From Membranipora membranacea (taxonomy: Eukaryota > Bryozoa > Gymnolaemata > Cheilostomatida > Membraniporidae), in NCBI GenBank assembly GCA_914767715.1, contig OU612068.1, forward strand, positions 34,720,001 to 34,784,000: a stretch of 64,000 nt of DNA, in the 5' to 3' direction. The position numbers were made by a program, and so were the translations under genes. The notes under the pieces are model-generated. The model was not told the DNA's origin, ran no database searches, and was given only the letters and a program-made list of their open reading frames with translations. This document shows positions 46,733 through 59,077 of the stretch, piece after piece (the first letter of the stretch is position 1; every line of letters starts with the position of its first letter).

Positions 46733-49360
46733 TGCTATGACCAGAGAAACGTGAGAGAAATTAAAATCAGCTGGTCTCGTTCTAATGACACATGCTCAGA
46801 AATTTGGTAAGCCTTATACTGGTACTATTGCAGAAACAAAGGTACCCCACAGGCCAATTATCAATTGGAACTCAGCACTAGATCAATGATAGCTTATATC
46901 AACGGATTTGAAAAATTCAATTTGCTATGGTTTAAACCTGTGAATTAGACAATGTAACTTGGGGTAAATATTTCCATCCTTTGGATGAGTTGTCATAAAT
47001 ATAACACTGAGGAGATGACGACACTGAATAATGTTATTTTAATCTTAGTACGGACTCAAGTCTACTCAATCTGCAGAATAGTCTATTAACACACAAGCCT
47101 GTACGAAGTATCTCTTGTTTATTATGACTACGGTATTTTGTTTGTAGTAACTCAATGCACATGGCTGAGGTAATTTCTATTGAACTTTACAGTTGAGTGA
47201 CAAAATCAATGGCCATTAATTTGAAAAATGCTATGAAGTTTATTTTTATCAAACAGCCTATTGAAGCTCGTAATGCAACCAGTGTGTTTCTGTGTGTTAG
47301 CCGTTCAATAAAGGTCAGATAACAACCAATGTTTTTGAAACGACCACCACTCAGTATTTTTCCGCTTTTTTCTCGAATAAAGCGGAACAAGCTCCTACAC
47401 AGCGTGTTAAAACTTTTCAACACGTCAGTATCCTTACTTTATCCTTACTTTATTTTAGATGTTGTTTTGTGGAAAACTCCAGAAGTCAGAGCATGTCATG
47501 CGTCTAATATTTCATGCTTCGTACAAAACTTGGAAGAAAACCATCCTGAGTATAAGCGGAACCAACGTAAATCATATAGGATTATTTCATGTACCTGTGA
47601 AAACCTTAGGTTGTTTATAGAGTGCTGTGCGATTAAGCAAAATGTAATCTCCCATCTGTGATTTACACATCATACTTGAAAACTTCAAACCGTACATATG
47701 TTTTCCGAAATTGAACCTACCCATATGACGGCTGGGGGTTTCGAAATAGCTCGGTGTGTTTAAGTTGATTTGATAGGGTGTAGGTATGAAATTACGATAT
47801 CAACACTTCATAATTGTATTATAGTCAGCGAGATATTGAATTAGATCTCTTGTGACGTATATAATGGCCTTTCACAGCTATCACACGTAGGCGTCAGCAA
47901 CATAATATTTAGTGTGACTTAGCGTAGAGCTTACCTCAAACGAAATCAACAAAATTGTAGACCTGATGATTGACATCAGACCAGATGGAACACGTTTCTC
48001 CGGCTCAGCTAAATTGATAAACTCAGCACGATTGTATAATTTTTAAGATTATGTCAAGGATTGATCCACATATTATCAATGTATCAATAAATAGACCATT
48101 GGAAAGCTGTCAGCTGTCACACTGCTGAATGTGAATAACTTGTTTTGATGCCGCTGTGTCATTTTCTAATGGAGCAGAACATGCTATTCCCATCATCCCA
48201 GTTGGCAGAGCCAAATTGAATGCAGAATTGAATTATTGGGTGAAATTTAGTAATAATTTTTTGGGTGAAATTAAGTTATAATTTTTTTGGTGAAATTTAG
48301 TTATAAATTTTGGGGTGAAATTTAAGAATAATAATATATGAGAAAAATTGGAAACATAGCAACAAAGTCTGTCATCATATTCTGTGTAGTTAGTGGATAT
48401 TTAAAATCAAGAATTGGACATTACGCGAAAACAACACAATACATGACGCCCTCAATGGTCATTAGTGAAATATATAAATATATATTTAAATTATTATACA
48501 TAAATATATTATGTATATAATACTTTAAATATAGTCAATCATGATAATGGTGCATAAACTGAATTGTTTGAAGCTGGTGTGTAGCCATTTTGAAAAGAAC
48601 TTCACAAAAATATTTTTGCTTTCTCCCATACAATCTGTTCAGGGTCATCGCTTAAATTTTCTTCGATGCCAAAAATGATAAACTTTCTGCTCTTTCTTGC
48701 CTACTAGGTGATTCCAAAAAACATGTCCTGAGTCTGAATTTTTGCATATGTCGGATGAATCTGAAATAAATGATGGTAAGAAAATCATGAATCTCTCCAA
48801 ATAAAACACCATGGGGATATTTATCTACACATATAAGCTGTGACCAAAATTTGGGACTGCCTCGGTACCACAAAATTCTGATGAATTAACTTCCCTAGAA
48901 TTGGAATTTGTATAATACCAATAAATGGACAAAATATATAAGAGGACGAGAGATAAAAGACAACATAAGAGCTCCGAGCAGGTGAAGCAGATAACTCTGA
49001 CATATCTAACAGGTGTCATTACAGATCTCAACCTCCCTTCCAGGTCCTGCACAAACTGAATTTACATTTGAATTTCTGCACAGGTCAAAAACCCTCCATT
49101 GAGTGAGTAAGTGGAGTGAAAGCCTCTAAGTGTTGTAATTTGAGTAAATCTAACACCGATGAGCCAGACAGGACATTACCGACAGGAGCGACAGGAGCAC
49201 GCTCTTATCATAGCTGAGATTCCTACTGATAGTAATTAGAAGTGATGGTATGTATGATGTATGATAGAATGTGGGACCTGGATAGCTCAGGTAACTATAC
49301 TGATAAATACACCAGACTCCAGACTAAGTGTATAAATCCTATATTAGGTAACCTTATCAC
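46733..49360. other. Gene-poor region downstream of INTS15
   Basis: No supported gene. At 48235-48345 a roughly 23-nt phrase (ttgggtgaaatttagtaataa) repeats four times. Open frames at 47329-47661 and 48652-49052 show no family signal. A further INTS15 exon could lie here: an acceptor-like CTAG near 48890 joins in frame, but the segment does not look conserved. Confidence 0.4.
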
Positions 49361-52300
49361 TTACTCATTCTGTTGAATATGTTTGATAGACCACTCCATA
49401 TCTTCTACAACAGAAAAGGTTACAACATAACACCAGGCAGGCTGACAACCCATCCCCATATCATTTAGGCCATGCACAGTATCCCTATAATACTGATCCC
49501 GCTGCTTTTGTCACATTGTATACTGCTGCATGCTTCGGCTGAGTAATTTAGCTAATGAAGCAATAGCAAATGGATAACAGGTTAAAATTTGGTATTAAAC
49601 TGCAGGAAATGATCTAAAAGAGTGATTGCAATGCATCCCTACAAAAACATTTACAATGCCGCTGAGGTGTATAAGAAAACTAAAAGCAGTTTATTACTGC
49701 TCTATTCTTTAGCTGGATAGGCCATCGTTCACACAGGGAGGGTGGGACCCCATCCCACCCTCCCTGGTTCACATAAATATGAACTTCTCATTTCACAAAC
49801 CGCAGGTGGTAACCTGACTATTTATTTGCGTCAAAAAACTGGAACCCAAATCAAAAGTCAACAGCTGTAATTTACCTTTGGTAGGTAAGCAAAAGTGCGG
49901 CTGGGCTGGCGGGGTATTACTATGTAGACTGTCAGTGTGTTGTTTATTATAAGTTTTGTTCAAGTCACATAGTCAATACAAACATTTTATATTTTATATA
50001 CTGAGATCTTTGGCTGCTAAAACAACACAGCTGGACAAGCCATCATAATTATAATACATGACTAAAGAACAAGATATCTGTCATACCAGTAGAGGCTTCA
50101 AAGCATCTACAAACACTGCATTTCATTTATCCTTATTGTTAAGTGCTCAGAAACTTGTTAATTAAATTTAACACCAAGTCAGCTTTTGAACCCAAAAGGT
50201 CATATTCTGCATGGGTGTCTGTCACCCACGTGTATATATGTGTGTATGTGGGTATAACGGTCTAATGGACAAGATGACTCACAGTTGTTACAAAATGAAA
50301 AATCCTAAACACGTAGAATAATGTACAACAATTATAAAACACAACTTAACACTGCGTTTTCAATTGGGTGGAGTAATTAAAACACTGGGAGGGGTCAAGT
50401 TATACATTCTTTGATTGATATGAAGAGAGCAGCTCTAAATTTGGTTTCAGCTGGAATCAGTTATTGAGAAACTAATGAGAATGAGTTATAAACTGTGGTG
50501 AGCATAGGAGGGACCTGTTAGGTAATATTTTGTTTTGAGAATGCCCAGGCTCTCAGTAAACATCATTATGATGAATTGTTGGTCAAGAATAGAATATTCA
50601 TCTTCTAACTGACAGGTATACTGACAGGTATTATAATACGTAATAACTGAACAGCAGCACAGCACCTATACATGACACCAAAGAGGGAGGCACTATCTGC
50701 TGGCTTACACTTCTCCAACTTATCACAGAAACATCGCCAGCATAAATTTATTGCTTTCTGTTCAATGACAGAATGCCATTAGATTTACACTGTCCAAACT
50801 TCTCTAACAGACACTTCTCTTACAAACACTCATTCTCTTACTCTAATTTTTTTGAGCCATGACAGGTAAAGTTCCAGGTAAATTTCAGATTGATCTAGAA
50901 TGGATTGATTCAGGGTCTAATAAATGCTGTGTTCCATTATGTATTATTCATAATTGATATACAATAATTGATTGTTGTGGTTGGGTTGACTGACTGCATA
51001 TATACGTTTAGCATCTTTTCATAGAGTAAGAATCCTTACTCTGGGGCATGGATCCATAGATATTATCAACAATCTGACTCTGATGATCACAGAGCACATT
51101 AACATCAGCCTAATCTAGACAATAATATACAGACTCCTGGGTTCATCTCTTAGGAATTTAGAGTTATGTCATATACATTGTATCAATTAATTACTAACTG
51201 TCAACATAAATACCTACACATTATTCTGTTATACCTAGCAAACAATGTCATAGCCGGCTCCAAGTGACAAATCTAACCATTTTATGCATTAATAGAAATA
51301 ATCTCTAATCCACTGCAGTCTTTTATGAATAACTAATTATAATGTCTTGTCTGGTGGTTTTCCATAAATTTGATGACAGCCTGACAAATCTGGATATTTT
51401 ATGGGATTGATTTGCATGAATTGAGTAGATGTAAAATATTGGTTTGTCTTGACGTGTAGGGATTATGAGGTAATAAAATCAGAGGCTATGTAAAGTGATG
51501 GAATGTTGGCTCCGACTGCTTTTGTTCCTATGACATCATTAATTGTTTTAGATCTATTTTAATTCTCTTGGCCTCAACAGGTTAAAAGATCAGAAACCCC
51601 TCCCAAACTGATTGAGGGGATGCAACTCCAAAAATGAGTTGATAATTTTCATACTTTTTTCCTCCAACTTAATTAGAGCGATAAGCAAAACATAGACTCA
51701 AGCTTATGGCTGAACTCAGCTCGCCGGGTTGAGCAACATCTCTGTAAAACAACAGCAGCAATATTATCATACTAAGCCAGAGTTCTAACAGTTTGGCTTC
51801 TGTATTCAACAGTCTATTCTGCAATCTAACAAGAAATGTAAGAGAAATGAGATCTTCCCTTCGCTGCTATCTGTGAGTGACTGAGTGACTTACCTTTAGT
51901 CAATGTGAGATTACCAGTAGCCACACCCACTTGTAAGATCTGTAGTAACATGTTTGTGGTCATATCTGTCGGTGGATTTGCAGACTCCACCCATTTTCTT
52001 ATATCAGTGCCACTGTTTATTTACAAAGTAATAAAATCATTTAAATTCTTCTCTCTACTCAGACAGACCTGCTATCCTATCGTTAATACACTTAATACAC
52101 ACAGATTAGAAAAATACAGTTGAAATGGCTTTATCTGGGTGTACGCTAAAGATCTTTTCAGATTCAGCATATACGCTATTAAAAACACGCAGGGACTTGG
52201 TTTTTTACAATGTAATAATTGGGATAAATCAGAGTCAGAATACCAAAATTCTATTAAATATCATGTCCCTGTGACATTTAATGTCTCAGATGCTGAATCT

Positions 52301-54449
52301 GAAAGACTCTTTGACATTAGATAGATCAATGAACTTCCTCAGGGAGTTCATTGGATAGATGGATCTAGATTCTAGATAAAGCTCCCATTTTTACCTTAAT
52401 GAAGAGAAGACAACTTTGAAGAGCAGTTTGAAAAGCTGTCTCTTCCAAAGTATGTGATATATCATGAGTTCCTATTCATGATAGATGATACAAAATGCGT
52501 ATTTCACTTCATAGAACCACTGATGATATAAATACACATCATAGCTAGATAGACACAAACCATGGCATCAACAGAGAAAGTTAACTAGACCAGAATCCAT
52601 TGGTCCATATTTTTCTACTCATTGAGAATAAGAAAAGATCAAGTCAGGGACTTTTCCAACTGCTAAGTTAACTGCAATCCGAATGTTACGAAATCTTTTA
52701 TATCTCTTGAAAAGAAATATTCGGTATACAACATTTGGTTAAAAGTAATAATTCAGGTGAATGGAATAGATCTAACCTTAATCTGAGAAGTGGAGGTAAG
52801 TTATCTGAGGAAACTCTTTCCATATAACTTGGTACAGTAGGTCTCTTTACACCCATACTGGCCAGTTTTCTGTGTTGGAAACTCTCAATCATTGCAAAGT
52901 GTAGCTTCCAAGCATCAGCGTGATCTAATTCTGATGCAGACACGGCTTTGAGCATTGATGTGATTATTTTAGCTGTAGAGGGACGTGACAGGATTATCAG
53001 TTCAGGTTCTTTTACTAGCCAGTTAGCAATTACCTTGAATGTGACAAAATCTAAAAACAGACAGATTATAACCTCTTGCATCACAATACACTTTACAAGA
53101 CAGGGGCAGACAACTCATCAGTCAGATCTAATCTCTGCGTTAGTACAGGGAAGATAGGATACCCCTCCCACCCTCCCTGGTTATTACATAGGAGAAGGGA
53201 TGCTATTTAAGCTGATCAGCAGTTTTCTCATAGATTATCTGTTTGAGCAGTTTTTTTCACTTTCAAATCAAGCAGCAAAATGTTAAACAAGGTATAATGA
53301 ATGTTGAACATAATTTCTATACAGAAAGTCTTATGTCACTGTAATGGAAAACTCCATTGATAGAACTGAATGTAATCATGATGAATTAGCGTAGGCCTAC
53401 ATTAGAAATTGGTGCACATATAGCTGCTATATAAGGAGATATGTAAGGATACCTGTGAGGTTTTCTGGTTGGTAGAAGAATGTGTTTATGAATGAGGCGC
53501 TCATATCTCGAGCTAAGAGCGGTAGTCTTAACAGATCATTGGCATTAAGGTAATATATCTGACAGAAATCATTCCTCAGGGCGTTCACCATGGCTATCCG
53601 CATCGGGTGATTCACATCTATGAGCTGTAGAATAAAGTAAGTACTATGTCGCAGTTATATCTATGTTCTATCAGTCACAGTAGAGCTTCAGGATCGCATT
53701 CACTTGTTTACCAGAATCATATCTTACTTATTTATTAGTTTTTCTTGGCTAGAATCACTGCTGACAAGGTGAGTGACAGTAAATTTTATACATCTAAAAA
53801 TGACTTAAAAATAAAATAAAATGTGAAACATTTCATACCCTCGTATATCGAGCCATTTTTCTCAGTGCATTGGAGAGTCTGAGTGATAAGCAGAATGAGA
53901 CGAATTTACAGTATAACTCATGTGTACTCGGGTCATCAGAGGGGAACAAGAATTCGAGGAATTCTTTTTTAGTGTGTTCCAATGTGTCACCGAGGCGCTG
54001 CAGTATATCAAGCTCACTGATGGAATCCATGGGCTATAGTAAGAACATAAAGTGAGATGCACTTCTATAGAAAAAATAAAATTGATCGAAAAAAATGGGA
54101 CAGAAAGATAGTTCAAAGCATAGTATCCATAGGTTATAGTAAGCATAAAAGGTGGCCAAGTTAAGAATTACACAGCAATTAGTAAGTAAGTATAAACGGA
54201 TTTCCACAAATATCCTATATACAAATATGCAGGAAAAGTTTGTATACTCACAGCACCATTGATGGAGAATATGTTATTTTTCAGAAGCTCCCTTATTGTT
54301 TCTTCCACATTAGCAAACTGTTTTGGCAGCTTGGAGCCAGTGGTTGGTATCGGTAACCTTTTGATTATTTCGATGATAGTGTGTAAGGTCTCGGGGAATG
54401 GTTGAGACATCGCACGCCTTAGCAACGGCTCGATGTACTTAACATCCAT
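49361..54449 (-). CDS. INTS15: INTS15 (C7orf26) homologue, Integrator subunit, at least six exons, 333 aa
   Basis: Exons (minus): 54449-54252, 54033-53839, 53624-53453, 53050-52777, 52012-51894 and 49404-49361, in phase, 1002 nt. The protein is all-helical in appearance. It follows vertebrate C7orf26/INTS15 in order: an N-terminal PLLRRAMSQPFPETLH like SLLRRDALSAAKEVLY; SISELDILQRLGDTLEHTKK like SLQELQLLEIMCNYFQEQTK; RIAMVNALRNDFCQIYYLN like VRLAKALVDDYCCLVPGS; VIANWLVKEPELIIL like MIVTWIFEDPRLILI; and LLQILQVGVATGNLTLTK like LAQALQVAMASGALLCTR. INTS15 is part of the metazoan Integrator complex, which cleaves nascent snRNA and other pol II transcripts in the nucleus. The human protein is about 449 aa; its C-terminal tail is absent here. 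The stop TAA is inside a donor-like GAGTAAGT, so another exon is possible. The start aligns with the human N-terminus. Confidence 0.85.
49734..49766. repeat. Perfect GC-rich hairpin
   Basis: CAGGGAGGGTGGGA and its exact complement TCCCACCCTCCCTG are separated by five bases. One-armed relatives occur at 32392 and 53164 (ctcccaccctccctgg). Confidence 0.8.
52148..52312. repeat. Imperfect inverted repeat, about 60-nt arms, in an INTS15 intron
   Basis: The inner core cagattcagcat (in 52148-52170) is the complement of atgctgaatctg (in 52290-52312). The similarity extends inward about 60 nt on each side (cgcagggacttg against catgtccctgtg). The total span is 165 bp. It could be a decayed MITE or a foldback transcript. 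Confidence 0.6.
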
Positions 54450-54462
54450 TTCAATTTGGTGG

Positions 54463-54949
54463 CTGTAGTGAAAAATAATGATTTATAAGGTATAACATAA
54501 GCTATTGAATCATGAAGTAATGGATATTTTAAAGAACCTTTGTTACATTGATTTGAAAATCTTTTATCAAAGCATGCTCTACACTTCATGCCTGTATTCC
54601 AGTGATTTTATCAAACTATTCCATTAGCTGATCCCTGTGACATCGGCAATCAGTGATTGGTCCCGCTTCTTGATCTATATCAACAAACTGCTAGTCACAA
54701 GTCACATGTGGGACTGTTGGCGATTGACGCCATAATTAACACCGCCGCCGACAATCGCATACAACTCCAAGAAAGCATTAATGCCTAACAAAACTTAGAT
54801 TGGGGCAAAGAGTCAACCCGTGAAAGTGTGAGAACAAAACATTGAGCAGGAAAAGGACAAAAGAGTGGGAAATATTTACATGCGACATTATACAAATATC
54901 TAGAAATTACAGGAAAACGAATACCTGGAAGTGGGAATAACGCACCACC
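54463..54949. other. Immediate upstream region of INTS15
   Basis: INTS15 coding exon 1 is preceded by ACTACAG at 54463-54469, an acceptor. Therefore at least one upstream non-coding or coding exon must lie further right. Nothing else is recognised here. Confidence 0.45.
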
Positions 54950-56110
54950 CTCGCTGGAACATCAATACCAGCTGCTTGACTAGCAAGGCCTTTGAAAGGA
55001 TGTAGTCATAAAAAGAACAATCACTCCTTCTCTCTCGAACACCTTGGAGACAGAACCTACAGAGTGCACCAGTAAGACATATGAGCAAAACAACTCTACT
55101 GAAGATGCGTTTATATTGCTGATGGACACCATCTCAGAACACCTGGACCTCAACGCTCAAAACTGTGTACGTGGAGTATTCATCACTTTCTCGAGTGCAT
55201 TCAACACTATAAGCCCGACCATCCTGATTGAGAAACTGATCTCCATCCAAACCTTATAAACTGGATATACAGGCAGCCCCCAAGGATGTGTGTTATCGCC
55301 AATTCTGTTCTCCATCTATGTCGATGAGATGGGCCAATCAGAGACCACCAATTCAGTGTCCCTCATTAAGTATGCTGATGATACTCTGGTACTCGAAAAA
55401 CTCAACCAACACTCCACATCATCGATGCAGAATGTGATGACAACTCTTCACAGCTGGTGTAATGAAAGAGATCTGATCCTCAACACCACAAAAACCAAGA
55501 GATCCTATTCACTAATGCAAAAGACAATCCCGATCCACCAGAAGTTACTATAAATGACACTCCTCTAGAACGCGTGGAAGCCTATAAATATCTCGGCACT
55601 ACCATAACCAACAAGCTAAAGTTTCATAGAAACACAGACCTCCTGATCAAGAATGCCCGCAAAAAAATTATTCATCATGCGGAAGCTAAGATTTCTGGGC
55701 ACTTCAGACCAGCTAGCCTTAACATGTTATCGAACATTCATCGAGAGCGGGATGTTACACCATCTAACCGCTATCTACTCACATCTCTCAGAGAAAGAGA
55801 AAGGTGACCCCATGTACATCACAACAATTGCTAGCAAACTCGCCTACACAACATTACCACCTATAAAAACCACTGTGGCAGGGCGAGTAAAAACCAAAGT
55901 GCTCAGAATGGTCGCGAGCAGTCAAGGTCCAGTGCTAACTCTAGACACTCGTCCGTCAGGAAGGTACCCGTCAGAGGTACCGAACACTTAAGCACAGGAC
56001 CAACTTACGCAAGCTTTGTTTCCGAAATGTTGCTGCTAAAGTGCTAAACGATATCTTTTTCTAGTCAATCAAGTCATTTTGTTTTTAAAGTGTTTGTAAA
56101 GGATCAGGTT
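54950..56110 (+). mobile_element. Decayed LINE fragment (reverse transcriptase)
   Basis: Plus-strand remnants in several frames follow LINE RT order. LTSKAFERM (about 54976) resembles the conserved A-L-T-S-x-x-x-K-x-x-E segment. Next come STEDAFILLMDTISEHLDL and VFITFSSAFNTISPTILIEKL. A deletion follows, then GSPQGCVLSPILFSIYVDEM and the catalytic-box form IKYADDTLVLEKL, WCNERDLILNTTKTK, EAYKYLGTTITNKLKFHRN, and a C-terminus ending FRNVAAKVLNDIFF with TAG at 56062. Stops and frameshifts make it non-functional. The clade is probably CR1/L2-Jockey group. It sits about 0.6 kb upstream of INTS15. Confidence 0.9.
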
Positions 56111-58300
56111 TTTTGGTATCATTCTACAGATCTCAGTCTAGTTTAGAACATTATTCTATGTTCAAAAGCAGCCTGTGGCCCAGTTAAGACTTATTTGCCC
56201 TCAAGGTTGGGATGAGAAGGTACTAAAAAGGTACTATTTTTTTCCTTTGGAGTTGTGATCACTTGTTGAAAATAGTACCTTTTTAGTACCTCAGATTATA
56301 ATGGGAATATACAGTACTTTGTAACTAAGGCGTATTGTTATGACACAGTGGTTTTGATATTCTGCATGTGATATTAAAACACACAGAATTTATCTATTGA
56401 ATGAATGAGTGAATACAAGGCATTATTTATCTGTCCCATGTGGTTTAGCTGGTAAAATTGAATAGTGTATGACATTTCATAATTCAATGACAAATCTAAC
56501 GATCTAAATAAAACATGGCAAAAAATTACAGCTCTAGCTCATCCGACAGTGAGAATTAAAATTACAGGGAGATTAACAGCTCTAGTGAGAGCAAGATTGA
56601 ATATCATTTAGGAGGCATTTGTAGCAAATCGACGTCGAGTCCATGTGATTATCAGAGGGAAAATATCTCTGAGGTAGTCACACCACTCAAGTTTAAATCT
56701 GTATGATTTCAGCCACTGGAAATAACCCACAGTGCTTTGGCAGATACAACATTTTCTGTTAACCATGGTTACTGCTCGAGATAGAAATTGGCAATATTGA
56801 GGCAGATCAATACATCGCTAAGTATTTCAAGGTTTTGTTTACTTTAATATGATGAATAAATGAGATTGTGGCTATGACATTCCAATCAAACTCCGGCTTC
56901 AGCCCGCATGAAAACCAGTGAAATGCTTCAATTATTAGCTTCATGAATAGCGGCTTTCAATAAAATTTCAATGGAAGATACAAAATTTACACAGGTAGAT
57001 TGTGTGTTTTTCTTGAAAATATGCATTTCCAAATCGCACAGAAATCTAAAATAAATTCTTTGTAAATCTCGACATTTCAGGCATTAGGATGATGTTGAAA
57101 TCCAAAGCATGCCATGATTAATACTGAGTGATTTGAGGTTTTGACAATCTTTTCAACAATTTTTACAAATATTTTGATGTTTAAACACTCAAGGTTTTTT
57201 TGGATAAACTGTGTTGTTTACATTGTTTAAAACTAGAAATTACAAGTCACAAAGTAAATTCAACTCAATAAATTTGTCATCTAGTTGTTTCAGACTTCAG
57301 GGTGATGTAAAATGTAAATGAATTTGACTGCCTCCTAAAGAGGAGTATTGAAAATCGTGTTAGCAGTGGGATACCTGAAGAAACTTTCTATTTTTTCATT
57401 AGATATTGTCCATCTGTGTGCATCACAGATACTGACTGAGTGCAGCAGGTCTTATGAGAGCACATGTCACTGCACACAACAGTCACTTAGGAAATTAATT
57501 TGTCGAGTTTTTGAGTTATTTCGTCAGCATGGATCTGATTTGGGAGGCTAGTGTTGGGTAAATCGCAAGATTTGGTACAAACTGTAAAGCATTGCATGGA
57601 CATTTTTGGGTGAATCTGAAATAAGAAAGGCTTTGTCAGCAGGAAGAATCAATTGCTCCATTATAATCTTATTTTAACAGAAATGAAATGAAAATCACTC
57701 ATTTTCATGCTTGAAAAACAGTGGACAGGGAATGCGTCAAAGTCATAGTCGTTGATTGTAATGTACAGTGGTTCTTCTAATCTTTTCTTCGACATGGGCT
57801 CATAACAGATAAAAAGGTTGTTTTGATTAGTGGTCTCAACTCATCAAATAGTGTGTATACAAATTATAGAACTTCCTTTTGAACTTTTATGTCATCAGAC
57901 AGACTTGTGAGTGACTTTCTCATTTATTTGCAAATGTTGTTATCTAACCACAATAGTCACTAATATTACAGTATTTCCCCAATAACAGGCTCATCACAAA
58001 TCGCCAGGACTAGTTGGGCGGTGCATGAGTAGGCAACTCAATGTTGTTAACTTATAACCCCCAAACCTACCAGACCAAATAACCCTGATGACTAATTTTA
58101 TATGCAAATGCATGTGTGATAGCTGTCTCAATCTGATTTCAAGCTCAAAAATGATACCAAGAAACCTGTTCCTTTACAAACACTCTAACAGTTTTTTATG
58201 ACTTTTGTTTTATTTGATAAGAGCTCATATCTTTCACAGTTTTTTAGACAGTACGGCTGAAAAGTTTCATTATTCACACGTGAATCAATAAAGGTACATA
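56111..58300. other. Intergenic or INTS15 5' intron sequence
   Basis: No supported exon. It contains the perfect hairpin at 56218-56291. The rest is AT-rich, and the 67-aa frame at 57348-57551 has no family signal. Confidence 0.4.
56218..56291. repeat. Perfect 23-bp inverted repeat (hairpin)
   Basis: Arm aggtactaaaaaggtact + atttt at 56218-56240 is exactly complementary to 56269-56291, with a 28-nt loop. Each arm also contains ggtact twice. It may be a very short MITE or a foldback repeat. Confidence 0.9.
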
Positions 58301-58304
58301 CATA

Positions 58305-58559
58305 CTGCCCACTGCTGGTAAAAAGCGTTATCTCATATTTTGATAATTTCGACTCAATTAAACTAATCCCTCATTTCAATGAAAACTAATTATCCAACAA
58401 TATTCTTCTTTTGGAAATTAAATAAAGGATTAGTGAAATGACATAATGAGATAATGTAAACTAATTTATAATTGTTTACTCTTAAGGAAATTTAATCTAA
58501 AGTTGGATACCTCTGAATTATTAAAATATGAGATATCGCTTTTTACCAGCAGTGGGCAG
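58305..58559. mobile_element. MITE-like element with about 40-bp terminal inverted repeats
   Basis: The left end ctgcccactgctggtaaaaa then gcgttatctcatatttt is mirrored at the right end by aaaatatgagatatcgct then ttttaccagcagtgggcag, with two or three differences. The element is 255 bp and AT-rich, with no coding potential. The four bases CATA flank both ends (58301-58304 and 58560-58563), a candidate target-site duplication. It is a non-autonomous DNA transposon; the superfamily is not assigned. Confidence 0.88.
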
Positions 58560-58862
58560 CATAGGCCCACATATTCTAGAGTACCATATGACATGCAACA
58601 CACAAGGAACATAGAGGGTCAGAGAAATTCACTTCGGGCATACCCTAACTGTCACATCCCAAATTTTTGCTTCTCAGATAACACACATTCAATGTGACAT
58701 TGTAGTACACCATTCCTCACTAAACACTACAATACCAAGGAACACCTCATTTGGCAGACCTGTTACCGGTAGAATGTCCTAAACACAGTTACCTCACTGC
58801 TTTGGGCTTCAGCAGTGAAGTAAGAGACCGTCGAATAGAGAAGTACTACGATTAAGAAGTAC

Positions 58863-59077
58863 CTTCTCCAGTTGTTGCTCAGTATCAGTGAGCTATACAG
58901 AACAGACACTCCTGGCAGAAGAAGGCTCTCTCTCTCGGCTTGTCTTTGCTGTGAATGCCAACTGGCAAATTCATTGGACAATATGAAACAAGAATAGATA
59001 ATACATTATTAGGCATGCATCTGAGACAAAATCAGAATACTTTACCGCACTAATAACTGCTATGTTGTTTACTGCTG
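58863..59077 (-). other. Possible upstream exons of INTS15 or of another minus-strand gene
   Basis: Two minus-strand segments look exon-like: 59077-59046 (AVNNIAVISA between TCATAG and GTAAAG) and 58948-58863 (QRQAERESLLLPGVSVL, then SSLILSNNWRR, between TTCACAG and GTACTT). Their phases join each other and INTS15 exon 1 without a stop. They could be 5' exons of INTS15, but human INTS15 starts at the same place as our exon-1 ATG, so they are not needed. A longer frame here (58763-58981) encodes a hydrophobic run, YFLIVVLLYSTVSYFTA. Confidence 0.25.

Noticed and set aside
46319-46810. 163-aa and overlapping frames with repeated Cys/Leu or Val-Gly-Asp units
   Set aside because: All three frames are open because the 13-bp and 18-bp repeat units lack stops; this is not a gene.
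47329-47661. 110-aa plus-strand frame
   Set aside because: No recognisable domain and a composition like random AT-rich DNA; no neighbouring exons.
48652-49052. Minus frames of 60-75 aa as a further INTS15 exon
   Set aside because: An in-frame join is possible near 48888, but the sequence does not resemble the INTS15 tail, so I left it out of the model.
52698-54449. Identity as a UBE4/Ufd2 ubiquitin ligase
   Set aside because: There is no U-box and the conserved segments do not match; the ordered matches are to INTS15/C7orf26.
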